A stretch of 21,007 bases of DNA from an uncultured Eubacteriales bacterium. Its GTDB lineage: Bacteria > Bacillota > Clostridia > Oscillospirales > Oscillospiraceae. The stretch covers positions 1 to 21,007 of the forward strand of contig URCB01000032.1 of assembly GCA_900546255.1 (NCBI GenBank), written 5' to 3'. A program made the position numbers and the translations under genes. The notes below the pieces were generated by a model. That model was not told the DNA's origin. It saw only the letters and a list, made by a program, of their open reading frames with translations, and made no database searches. Below, one piece after another: positions 1 to 5,961 of the stretch (position 1 is the stretch's first letter; each line of letters opens with the position of its first letter).

Positions 1-1
1 C

Positions 2-73
2 CGGGACTGGTCCGAGTTGGAGAAGGAATGGTCTGACGCCAACGACGGCGCCGGCTCTGGGGAAGTGGTGTAA
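2..73 (+). CDS. C-terminal end of an unknown protein (partial)
   Basis: An open frame enters from the left edge and ends at TAA (71-73). The 23 visible residues read RDWSELEKEWSDANDG and then AGSGEVV, a hydrophilic acidic tail. No family can be recognised from so little. The high-GC codon choice matches the rest of the window and the stop is followed by a hairpin-rich intergenic region, so a real gene end is likely, but the frame could also be chance. Confidence 0.5.
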   Translation, partial: RDWSELEKEWSDANDGAGSGEVV

Positions 74-114
74 CCCCTTTTCCCAACCCAACCGATCTCC
101 TTCCCAAAGCGCAG

Positions 115-375
115 CAGAGGCGGGGCCATTTGGCCCCGCCTCTGAGACTGTCGAAAAACCCCTTCGGGGTTTTCCGACAAGGGGATGCGCCCCGCTGCAT
201 CGCACTCGTCGTCCGCCAAAGGCGGACAACTCCCACGTTTGCGGGGCGAGAAGTGTTTTTTCCGACGTACACGCCGCCGGAAAAAACGGATTTCCTTTGA
301 TTCGCGTCTGCGGACGCGAACTCTGCGAGGCTTTTTTGACAAGCTGAGAGGCGGGGCCAAATGGCCCCGCCTCTG
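115..375. repeat. MITE-like palindromic intergenic element, 44-bp terminal inverted repeats
   Basis: Positions 115-158 and the reverse complement of 332-375 match at about 40 of 44 positions, so the 261-bp segment has long terminal inverted repeats. Each terminus is itself a palindrome: CAGAGGCGGGGCCA (115-128) pairs with 131-144, and 347-359 pairs with 362-374. Inside lie further perfect inverted repeats: 149-162 with 166-179 (one mismatch), 188-195 with 241-248, 211-217 with 221-227, 256-264 with 278-286, and 301-308 with 313-320. No protein is credible inside. There is no clear target-site duplication. It sits between convergent genes. This resembles a non-autonomous mobile element or REP-like repeat; copy number in the genome is unknown. 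Confidence 0.65.
149..179. terminator. Probable bidirectional terminator hairpin inside the palindromic element
   Basis: The segment forms a stem of 14 positions with a TTC loop (163-165). AAAAACCCC on the left and GGGGTTTT on the right give the A-rich/GC/T-rich layout of an intrinsic terminator readable from either strand. It lies 76 bases after the stop codon at 71-73. The T run is short and followed by CCGAC, so efficiency is uncertain. Confidence 0.45.
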
Positions 376-412
376 TTGGCGTCAAGGAAGCGATTTGTTC
401 TTTTTGGAGAAT

Positions 413-449
413 AGGCGGCGGAACCGTCGCCGAGGTGGTTTCGCCGCCT
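413..449 (-). terminator. Hairpin directly after the padR stop codon
   Basis: AGGCGGCGGAACC (413-425) can pair with GGTTTCGCCGCCT (437-449), 13 base pairs including one G-U, with an 11-base loop. It starts three bases beyond the minus-strand stop codon at 453-455. No good U tract follows on the minus strand, so it may act as an RNA 3'-end stabiliser or a weak terminator. Confidence 0.4.
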
Positions 450-452
450 GTT

Positions 453-884
453 CTATTCCGGCGGTGTGGTGAGCAGGGGAGGGGTTTCCCCCAAGTCGAT
501 GGGCTCCCGTTGGAAGATGTCCTCAATGGTCTGGGTGAAGGTGCGGTACTCCTGGATCAACTGGTCCAGGTACTGGGACCCCTCTGGTGTGATGGAGAAG
601 TAGATGCGGGTGCGGTTGTCCTCCGACAGCTCCTGGTAGGCCTCCTGGATGTACTTGTCGTCCTGCAGGCGGTAGGTGGCCAGGTAGAGGTTGTGGAAGG
701 AGATGACGCCGCCGCTGAGCTGCTCAATGCTTTGGATCATCTCATAGGTGTACATGGGCTTTTGGCGCAGGAGGAACAGGGTGAGCATCTCTGTGGTGGC
801 TTTCTTCATAGACACCTGGAACCGGCTGGGCGAGGCCTTCTTCTTTTTCCGGGCAGCGGTGGGTACCGGGGCGTCTTTTTTCAT
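453..884 (-). CDS. PadR-family transcriptional regulator
   Basis: The 143-residue protein has the PadR winged-helix layout: after a basic, disordered start (ARKKKKASPSR) comes KKATTEMLTLFLLRQKPMYT, then YEMIQSIEQLSGGVISFHNL for the recognition region and TRIYFSITPEGSQYLDQLI for the wing, followed by a C-terminal dimerisation helix. PadR regulators are usually repressors that respond to phenolics or drugs, often beside an efflux gene. No such partner is adjacent here, so its target is unknown. An upstream in-frame start at 938 exists, but the ATG at 882-884 has AAAGGGGG in front of it and gives the usual family length. The C-terminal tail is proline- and threonine-rich. It is a single-gene unit with its own promoter. 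Confidence 0.85.
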   Translation of the reverse strand: MKKDAPVPTAARKKKKASPSRFQVSMKKATTEMLTLFLLRQKPMYTYEMIQSIEQLSGGVISFHNLYLATYRLQDDKYIQEAYQELSEDNRTRIYFSITPEGSQYLDQLIQEYRTFTQTIEDIFQREPIDLGETPPLLTTPPE

Positions 885-927
885 AGGGATATCCCCCTTT
901 CGTGCAGTTCCGTCAAGAACGAATTCA

Positions 928-944
928 GTATAACACAATGATAC
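928..944. promoter_or_regulatory. Candidate operator overlapping the padR -10 region
   Basis: GTATAACACAATGATAC has GTAT and ATAC arms separated by nine bases and covers the -10 box of the padR promoter. PadR proteins often repress their own genes by binding such AT-rich dyads over the promoter. The arms are only four bases, so this is suggestive. Confidence 0.3.
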
Positions 945-966
945 TTTAGAAATGGAGGATTGTCAA
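938..966 (-). promoter_or_regulatory. SigA-type promoter of padR
   Basis: Read on the minus strand, TTGACA (961-966) is a perfect -35 box, followed after 17 bases by TATCAT (938-943) as the -10 box. It lies about 50 bases upstream of the padR start codon. Confidence 0.65.
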
Positions 967-1072
967 TCGATCGTATATTATTTTTCAAACAATTAGGGAG
1001 AAAGGAGGTGTGGTGCCGACCAATGGAAAACGCCGAGCCCCACCGGCAGGCAGGACGCGGCTTCTAGATAAG

Positions 1073-1105
1073 AAAAAAGCCTGTGACTTGCGTCACAGGC
1101 TTTTT
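1073..1105 (-). terminator. Intrinsic terminator of the tRNA-Pro gene
   Basis: GCCTGTGAC (1079-1087) pairs perfectly with GTCACAGGC (1092-1100) around a four-base loop, flanked by A6 and T6, so it can work on both strands. On the minus strand it begins immediately after the tRNA CCA end. Confidence 0.85.
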
Positions 1106-1182
1106 TGGTCCGAGTGTTGAGATTCGAACTCAAGGCCTCTTGAACCCCATTCAAGCGCGATACCAAACTTCGCCACACCCGG
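1106..1182 (-). tRNA. tRNA-Pro (anticodon GGG)
   Basis: The minus strand folds into a 77-base cloverleaf. The acceptor stem is CCGGGTG with CACTCGG (one G-U), the D stem GCGA/TCGC with GG in the loop, the anticodon stem CTTGA/TCAAG around ATGGGGT, so the anticodon is GGG reading CCC proline codons. The variable loop is AGGCC, the T arm TTGAG-TTCGAAT-CTCAA, the discriminator base A, and CCA is encoded. Loop positions 32 and 38 are A and U, which can pair. It is a stand-alone gene with a promoter upstream and a terminator touching its 3' end. Confidence 0.96.
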
Positions 1183-1205
1183 GTGCCGTCTCAAACAGCT
1201 TAATC

Positions 1206-1234
1206 ATAATATCATGGGGCGCAAAAAAATGCAA
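1206..1234 (-). promoter_or_regulatory. Promoter of tRNA-Pro
   Basis: On the minus strand TTGCAT (1229-1234) and TATTAT (1206-1211) are separated by exactly 17 bases. The -10 box ends 23 bases before the tRNA 5' end, a normal distance for a short-leader tRNA transcript. Confidence 0.75.
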
Positions 1235-1280
1235 GCCTTTTTTTCAAAAGAACGAGAAAAAACTGCACAAACCGAAATGT

Positions 1281-1300
1281 TATGATTTGGTTAAATCATA
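1281..1300 (-). terminator. Weak AT-rich hairpin at the end of the Nudix gene
   Basis: ATGATTT (1282-1288) pairs with AAATCAT (1293-1299) and overlaps the Nudix stop codon. A T6 run lies further downstream on the minus strand. The stem has little GC, so it is a weak candidate only; read-through into the tRNA promoter region is possible. Confidence 0.25.
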
Positions 1301-1883
1301 CAATCCCCGGGAAAATGAGCCCTTGGGCCACGATTTGGGACCAGGTTTCCAGGGCGGGGTAGGCCTCCCGCAGGTCCTCCGGGGCCACCCAGCTGCCGGA
1401 CATCTTTCCGGTCTCCCGAACGGTGACCTCTCCGTCGGTCTCCAGCAGGTAGACCAGGGCGGTGTGGTAATCGCTGACCCCGCCGGTGGTCTCGTTGATG
1501 AGGCCCACACAGGTGAGGGCGGTGAGGTGGGGGAGGATGACCTCCTCCGCCAGCTCCCGGCGCAGACCGGCCTCGATGGGGTCGGCGGCACTCTCCTCGG
1601 TGGGGTTGATGTGGCCCCCCAGCCCCAGGGAGAGCTTATCGTGGAGGCGGGCCTCGGTCTGCCCCTTCAGCCGGCGGAGGAGGAAGTATTCCCCGCCCCG
1701 GCGGAGAATGCCGTAGGGGATGATCTGCCGCACCGTGGCGTCATACTCCGCCTGCTGCCGGGGGAGAAAGGTATGGTGGTCCAGAATGAATTGGCGGAGG
1801 TCGTCCAGATGGTCGGTGACCCACACCTGCCCGCCCAGTTTGGCTTCCAGCGCCTGGCGGTTTACCACAAGAACCTGTTCCAT
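1296..1883 (-). CDS. Nudix hydrolase family protein
   Basis: The 195-residue protein carries a Nudix box at about residues 89-116: GGHINP, then EAGLRRELAEEV, giving the REL-x-EE metal-binding core. The stretch between the leading glycines and that core is longer than in the textbook 23-residue motif. Nudix enzymes hydrolyse nucleoside diphosphates linked to another group; the substrate cannot be told from the motif. An N-terminal region of about 50 residues precedes the catalytic domain (VRQIIPYGILRRGGEYFLLR starts the fold). The ATG at 1881-1883 is preferred over the GTG three codons earlier because GCAGG lies eight bases ahead. It is 62 bases downstream of the antiporter gene and probably shares its transcript. 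Confidence 0.85.
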   Translation of the reverse strand: MEQVLVVNRQALEAKLGGQVWVTDHLDDLRQFILDHHTFLPRQQAEYDATVRQIIPYGILRRGGEYFLLRRLKGQTEARLHDKLSLGLGGHINPTEESAADPIEAGLRRELAEEVILPHLTALTCVGLINETTGGVSDYHTALVYLLETDGEVTVRETGKMSGSWVAPEDLREAYPALETWSQIVAQGLIFPGIV

Positions 1884-1945
1884 AGTGTGCACCTGCTTTC
1901 CAATGGTTTTCTTTTCGTATCGCAGCGTTTTCCCGGGAAGGGAAG

Positions 1946-3265
1946 TTACCGCCGGTCCAGTTCCCGCTCCGGGAAGACGAAGATGAACAGGAGGGAGCTC
2001 ACCAAGAGCAGGAAGGGATAGAAGAGGTAGGGGATGATCTGAAACGCGGACAGGGAGAACCCCAGCTCACTGGCCGCCGACAGAGCCACCAGCATCTGGG
2101 CCCCGTAGGGGAGGATCCCCTGGAAGATACAGGAGAAGGTGTCCAGCAGTGAGGCGGCCTTGCGGGCGGAGATGCCATAATCCTGGGCCATCTCCTTGGC
2201 GATGGGGTTGGCCATCACGATGGCCACGGTGTTGTTGGCGGTGGCCACGTCCATGGCGCCCACCAGCAGGCCCATCCCCAGCTGGCCGCCCTTTCGGCCG
2301 CGGAACACCTTCTTCACCCCGTAGAGCAGGGCGTCAAACCCGCCGTAGGCCCGGATCAGGGCGCCCATGGCGGAGACCAGAATGGCCACCATGGCGGTCT
2401 CATACATCCCGGCGGCGCCGCTGCCCATGTTGGCCAGCAGATCGGTGGGGGCTGTGGCGCCTGTGGCCAGCATGATGAAGGACCCGGAGACGATGCCCAC
2501 CACCAGCACCAGAAAGACATTAAACCCCAGAATGCCCCCCACCAGCACCAGAAGGTAGGGGAGGATTTGGATGAGACTGTACTCCTCCACCACAGGCTGC
2601 ACCCCTGACTGCCCGGCAGAGCAGAGGAGGAGCAGCCCCAGGGTAACCAGGGCAGCCGGCAGGGCGATGGCGAAGTTCACCCGAAACTTGTCCTTCATGG
2701 GGCAGCCTTGGCCGTTGCAGGCGGCGATGGTGGTATCGGAGATAAAGGAGAGGTTGTCCCCAAACATCCCGCCGCCCAGCACGGCGGCCACGCACATGGC
2801 AGGGGAAAAGCCGGAGGCCCCGGCCACGGAAAGGGCAATGGGGGTGATGAGGGTGATGGTTCCCACCGAGGTGCCCATGGCCAGGGAGACAAAGCAGCTC
2901 ACCACGAAAAGAACCGCCACGGCAAACTGGGGCGGGATGATGGACAGAAGAAAGTAGGCCACGCTGTCTGCGCTGCTCCGGCCCACCACCCCCACAAACA
3001 GGCCGGCGGTCAGGAAGATGAGAACCATAATAATGATATTCTTATCGCCCACGCCTTTGCCCATGAGGGTCAGCTTTTCCTCCAAGGGAAGGGCTCGGTT
3101 CTGGCAGCAAGCCACAAAGAGGGCGATGAGAAAGACCACCACAATGGGGATGCTGTAAAACCCCATGGGAATCTTCAGCCCGTACTCAAAGAGAAACCCC
3201 AGGCCCAGGTAGAGCACCAGAAACACCCCGATGGGGAGCAGTGCCTTGACATTTCCTTTCTTCAT
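1946..3265 (-). CDS. NhaC-family Na+/H+ antiporter
   Basis: This 439-residue membrane protein has about ten to twelve hydrophobic segments. Residues 164-181, GGGMFGDNLSFISDTTIA, carry the GDN-S-SDTT signature of the NhaC antiporter family, and the second half repeats a related pattern (GAMDVATANNTVAIVMANPI). Family members exchange Na+ for H+ or, in some cases, organic anions such as malate and lactate, so the exact substrate is not settled. The start ATG has AGGAGG nine bases ahead. It is the first gene of a two-gene minus-strand unit with the Nudix gene, and is divergent from rplS. Confidence 0.85.
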   Translation of the reverse strand: MKKGNVKALLPIGVFLVLYLGLGFLFEYGLKIPMGFYSIPIVVVFLIALFVACCQNRALPLEEKLTLMGKGVGDKNIIIMVLIFLTAGLFVGVVGRSSADSVAYFLLSIIPPQFAVAVLFVVSCFVSLAMGTSVGTITLITPIALSVAGASGFSPAMCVAAVLGGGMFGDNLSFISDTTIAACNGQGCPMKDKFRVNFAIALPAALVTLGLLLLCSAGQSGVQPVVEEYSLIQILPYLLVLVGGILGFNVFLVLVVGIVSGSFIMLATGATAPTDLLANMGSGAAGMYETAMVAILVSAMGALIRAYGGFDALLYGVKKVFRGRKGGQLGMGLLVGAMDVATANNTVAIVMANPIAKEMAQDYGISARKAASLLDTFSCIFQGILPYGAQMLVALSAASELGFSLSAFQIIPYLFYPFLLLVSSLLFIFVFPERELDRR

Positions 3266-3301
3266 AGGTGGAAACCTCCTGCATATCGTGTCACGTATCC
3301 T

Positions 3302-3331
3302 ACTCTACCCAAAAGGAAGTACCCTTGTCAA
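3302..3331 (-). promoter_or_regulatory. Candidate promoter of the antiporter operon
   Basis: On the minus strand a perfect TTGACA (3326-3331) is followed after 18 bases by TAGAGT (3302-3307). The -35 box is ideal, but the -10 box is weak and the spacer is one base over optimum. Confidence 0.4.
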
Positions 3332-3414
3332 GGGGAAGAAGAGGGCTGGGCCCAACCTCCCTGCTTGGGCAGAGAGAAACAGAAAAAGGAGTCGGAAAAA
3401 ACCGCATTTTATGC

Positions 3415-3443
3415 TTGCATTTTCTGGCCCCACCTGGTAAAAT
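3415..3443 (+). promoter_or_regulatory. rplS: Promoter of rplS
   Basis: TTGCAT (3415-3420) and TAAAAT (3438-3443) are separated by 17 bases. Transcription would begin near 3450, leaving a leader of about 95 bases before the L19 start codon. Confidence 0.75.
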
Positions 3444-3449
3444 ATATCG

Positions 3450-3545
3450 CGATCTATGGAAATAAGGGTGGTCCTCTGGGGCGCCGTCCAAGGGAGACGG
3501 GGAAAAACGCCTCACGAACGCCTGATAACAGGAGGAAAACAGATC
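3450..3545 (+). promoter_or_regulatory. Structured 5' leader of rplS, candidate L19 autoregulatory leader
   Basis: The leader contains a nested stem: GGCG (3480-3483) with CGCC (3508-3511), enclosing CCGTC (3484-3488) with GACGG (3496-3500); two more pairs can extend the base. The ribosome binding site GGAGG (3531-3535) lies 20 bases beyond. Firmicutes are known to carry an L19 leader that binds the protein and represses its own synthesis. I cannot confirm a match to that family's consensus, so the assignment rests on position and structure. Confidence 0.4.
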
Positions 3546-3890
3546 ATGAATCTCATGCAGAACTTTGTTGAGAAGAACATGCCTGAAAAGGCAGCCCCCG
3601 ACGTCACCGTGGGCGACACCGTCCGTGTCCACCTGCGGGTCAAGGAAGGCAACCGGGAGAGAATCCAGGTCTTCGAGGGTACCGTCATCGCCAAGAAGCA
3701 CGGCGGCATCAACGAGACCTTCACCGTCCGCCGCATCTCCTATGGCGTCGGCGTGGAAAAGGTGTTCCCCCTCTACAGCCCCGTCATTGAAAAGGTGGAG
3801 ACCGTCCGCAAAGGTAAGGTCCGCCGGGCCAAGCTGTACTATCTGCGTGACCGCGTGGGTAAGGCAGCCAAGGTCAAGGAAAAGCTGTAA
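3546..3890 (+). CDS. rplS: 50S ribosomal protein L19
   Basis: The 114-residue protein is a full-length L19: [52 protein letters not shown] and the basic end [20 protein letters not shown] are all family hallmarks. L19 sits at the 30S-50S interface of the ribosome. The ATG at 3546 is chosen because GGAGG lies ten bases ahead and the product then starts MNLMQNF as in relatives. It is monocistronic by its own strong terminator, although rbgA follows closely, a common Firmicute arrangement. Confidence 0.98.
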   Translation: MNLMQNFVEKNMPEKAAPDVTVGDTVRVHLRVKEGNRERIQVFEGTVIAKKHGGINETFTVRRISYGVGVEKVFPLYSPVIEKVETVRKGKVRRAKLYYLRDRVGKAAKVKEKL

Positions 3891-3905
3891 TCTCCGCGAG
3901 AGTTC

Positions 3906-3937
3906 AAAAAAGGGAGCGCGCTGGCGCTCCCTTTTTT
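3906..3937 (+). terminator. Intrinsic terminator of rplS
   Basis: GGGAGCGC (3912-3919) pairs with GCGCTCCC (3924-3931) around a GCTG loop, with A6 before and T6 after. This is a classic strong terminator. Confidence 0.92.
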
Positions 3938-3948
3938 GTGGAAAAGGC

Positions 3949-3977
3949 TTTTCAGACCAGGAAATCTCGTGTATACT
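3949..3977 (+). promoter_or_regulatory. Promoter of the rbgA-rnhB-yraN operon
   Basis: TTTTCA (3949-3954) and TATACT (3972-3977) are 17 bases apart and lie directly after the rplS terminator, 65 bases ahead of the rbgA start. Confidence 0.6.
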
Positions 3978-4002
3978 ATCTTAGTTATGGAATTTGCCAT
4001 GG

Positions 4003-4022
4003 GCCGCCCCCCACGGGGCGGC
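4003..4022 (+). other. GC-rich hairpin in the rbgA 5' untranslated region
   Basis: GCCGCCCC (4003-4010) pairs perfectly with GGGGCGGC (4015-4022), four-base loop, ending just before the AAGGAGG ribosome binding site (4027-4033). No U run follows, so it is not a terminator. It could stabilise the mRNA 5' end or affect ribosome access. Confidence 0.5.
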
Positions 4023-4042
4023 AGGGAAGGAGGGAAGGCCCT

Positions 4043-4927
4043 GTGAACATTCAATGGTACCCCGGCCACATGACCAAAACCCGGCGGATGATCGGGGAGA
4101 ACCTGAAGTTTGTGGATGTGGTGGCGGAGATCATCGACGCCCGCATCCCCATCGCCAGCCGTAACCCGGACATTGACGACCTGGTGGGGACCAAGCCCCG
4201 GGTGGTGGTCCTCAACCGGGCCGACCAGGCAGACCCTGCCGCCACCAAACTCTGGGAGGCGCATTTCCGCGCCCAGGGGATGGCCGTGCTCACCTGCGAT
4301 GCCCACAGCGGCGCAGGGGTGAAGCAGTTCTCCCCGGTGATGCGGGGGGCGCTCAAGGAGCAGATCGCCAAATGGCGGGAAAAGGGCCAGGTAGGCCGCC
4401 CGGTCCGGGCCATGGTGGTGGGCATCCCCAACGTGGGTAAGTCCACCTTTATCAATAAGGTAGCCAAGAAAAAGTCCGCCAAGGCCTCGGACCGCCCTGG
4501 CGTCACCCGGGGCAAGCAGTGGATCACCGTGGACCAGGGGCTGGAACTGCTGGACACCCCCGGCATCCTCTGGCCCAAGTTTGAGGATGAGACCATCGGT
4601 CTCCACCTGGCCTTCACCGGCGCGGTGCGGGACGCCATCATGGACGTGGAGACCCTGGCCTGCCACCTCATTGAGCTGCTGGCCCAGCGGAAGCCGGAGG
4701 CCCTCACCGCCCGGTTTAAGATCGTCCCAGAGGCCGGCATGTCCGGCTGGGACCTGCTGGAGGCCGGCGGGCGAAAGCGGGGCTTTCTCATCTCCGGCGG
4801 TGAGGTGGACTTAGAGCGCATGGCCAACATCCTCCTGGACGAGTTCCGGGGGGGCAAGCTGGGCCGGATTACCCTGGAACTGCCCCAGGACCTGGAAGGG
4901 GAGGCCGACCATGGCGGAACGCCCTGA
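4043..4927 (+). CDS. rbgA: Ribosome biogenesis GTPase A (YlqF)
   Basis: The 294-residue protein is a circularly permuted GTPase: G4 (NRAD, residues 58-61) and the G5-like DAHSG come before G1 (GIPNVGKST, 127-135) and G3 (DTPG, 171-174). The N terminus NIQWYPGHMTKTRRM is diagnostic of RbgA/YlqF. RbgA drives a late step in 50S subunit assembly. The GTG start at 4043 is chosen because AAGGAGG lies nine bases ahead and the family always begins at this motif. Its end overlaps rnhB by 17 bases, indicating translational coupling. Confidence 0.95.
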   Translation: MNIQWYPGHMTKTRRMIGENLKFVDVVAEIIDARIPIASRNPDIDDLVGTKPRVVVLNRADQADPAATKLWEAHFRAQGMAVLTCDAHSGAGVKQFSPVMRGALKEQIAKWREKGQVGRPVRAMVVGIPNVGKSTFINKVAKKKSAKASDRPGVTRGKQWITVDQGLELLDTPGILWPKFEDETIGLHLAFTGAVRDAIMDVETLACHLIELLAQRKPEALTARFKIVPEAGMSGWDLLEAGGRKRGFLISGGEVDLERMANILLDEFRGGKLGRITLELPQDLEGEADHGGTP

Positions 4928-5516
4928 CCTGTGGCAGCTGGAAAGCGACCTCCACGCCCAGGGGTACGGCACCCTTTGCGGGGTGGACGAGGCCGGGGCC
5001 GGCCCCCTGGCTGGCCGGGTCTATGCCGCCGCGGTGATCCTACCCCAGGGGTGGGACCACCCCTACCTCAACGACTCCAAACGGGTGACACCCCGCCGGC
5101 GGGACCTGCTCTACGAGGCCATCACCCAGGAGGCCCTGGCCTGGTCCGTGGCTTGGGCAGAGCCGGAGGAGATCGACGCCATCAACATCCTCCAGGCCCG
5201 GATGCTGGCCATGGAGCGGGCCATCCAAGGCCTGTCCATCCCCCCGGACCTGGCCCTCATCGACGGCAACCGGTCCCAGGGCATCACCGCCCCCAACCAG
5301 ACGGTGGTGAAGGGGGACAGTAAGAGCGCCTCCATCGCCGCTGCCTCCATCCTGGCCAAGGTGTGCCGGGACCGGCACATGGTGGAGATGGACCGGCAGT
5401 ACCCCCAGTATGGCTTTGCCCAGCACAAGGGGTACCCCACCAAGCTCCATTACGAGCGGCTGCGCCAGTACGGCCCCTGTCCCATCCACCGCAAGACCTT
5501 CCTCACAAAGCTGTGA
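4911..5516 (+). CDS. rnhB: Ribonuclease HII
   Basis: The 201-residue enzyme removes RNA, including single misincorporated ribonucleotides, from RNA-DNA hybrids. The acidic active site is complete: D26 and E27 in GVDEAGAGPLAGR, D118 in ALIDGNRS and D136 in VKGDSKSASIAAASILAKV. The C-terminal YGFAQHKGYPTKLHYERLRQ is typical. The start ATG lies inside the end of rbgA, so expression is probably coupled. The position between rbgA and yraN matches other Firmicutes. Confidence 0.97.
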   Translation: MAERPDLWQLESDLHAQGYGTLCGVDEAGAGPLAGRVYAAAVILPQGWDHPYLNDSKRVTPRRRDLLYEAITQEALAWSVAWAEPEEIDAINILQARMLAMERAIQGLSIPPDLALIDGNRSQGITAPNQTVVKGDSKSASIAAASILAKVCRDRHMVEMDRQYPQYGFAQHKGYPTKLHYERLRQYGPCPIHRKTFLTKL

Positions 5517-5881
5517 GGGGGGGCGACCGGTCCGGCCTGGGCCTGTGGGGGGAGGAACAGGCAGCCCGCCATCTGGAATCCCAGGGGTACCAGGTGACCG
5601 CTTCCCGCTACCGCTGCCGGGAGGGGGAACTGGACCTGGTGGCGGAGGGGAAGGGATACCTGTGCTTTGTGGAGGTCAAGCTCCGCAAGGACCATCACCT
5701 GGCCCAGGCCCGGGAATTTGTCACCCCCGCCAAGCAGCGGAAGGTGCGCATTGCCGCCCAGTACTACCTGCTGGACCACCCCACCCAGCTGCAGCCCCGC
5801 TTTGACGTCATCGAAGTCTACGCCCCCCAGGGCAGGGACACGGCCCAGCCGGAGATCTGCCACTGGGAGAACGCGTTTTAA
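5513..5881 (+). CDS. YraN family (UPF0102) predicted endonuclease-fold protein
   Basis: The 122-residue protein shows the YraN pattern: GLWGEEQAARHLESQGYQV, then RCREGELDLVAEGKGYLCFV followed by EVKLRK, and later AKQRKVRIAAQYYL and PRFDVIEV. The ELDLVA and FVEVK segments carry the acidic and lysine residues of a PD-(D/E)XK nuclease-like core. The cellular role of the family is poorly defined. The GTG at 5513 shares bases with the rnhB stop (GTGA), which implies translation reinitiation. No clear ribosome binding site is present, and no better start exists downstream. Confidence 0.9.
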   Translation: MRGGDRSGLGLWGEEQAARHLESQGYQVTASRYRCREGELDLVAEGKGYLCFVEVKLRKDHHLAQAREFVTPAKQRKVRIAAQYYLLDHPTQLQPRFDVIEVYAPQGRDTAQPEICHWENAF

Positions 5882-5907
5882 CCCGTTTTTGTATCATTTC
5901 CAAGGGG

Positions 5908-5932
5908 CTCTCTCCCTGTTTGAGGGAGTGAG
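5908..5932 (+). other. Hairpin between yraN and thrC
   Basis: CTCTCTCCCT (5908-5917) pairs with AGGGAGTGAG (5923-5932) with one mismatch and a five-base loop. No T run follows. The stretch is short and contains no leader peptide rich in threonine or isoleucine codons, so attenuation is not supported. Confidence 0.35.
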
Positions 5933-5961
5933 GCCAGACTATTCAAAGGTGTGTGAATCCC

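Noticed and set aside
185..472. 95-codon frame inside the palindromic element
   Set aside because: Product is Arg/Ser-rich, crosses several perfect inverted repeats and lacks a ribosome binding site.
1001..1010. Minus-strand CACCTCCTTT as a 16S rRNA 3' end remnant
   Set aside because: The match does not extend upstream into the conserved GCGGCTGGAT region of 16S rRNA; it is simply the complement of a strong Shine-Dalgarno sequence.
1106..1182. tRNA-Pro as an integration site for a genomic island
   Set aside because: No integrase, no repeated tRNA 3' end and ordinary genes on both sides.
1083..2021. 312-codon plus-strand open frame across the tRNA and the Nudix gene
   Set aside because: It runs through the tRNA and is the antisense shadow of the Nudix gene; composition is glycine/valine-rich as expected for a shadow and no ribosome binding site is present.
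5882..5961. Threonine attenuator or T-box ahead of thrC
   Set aside because: The gap is 80 bases, has no Thr/Ile-rich leader peptide, no T-box consensus and no terminator U tract.
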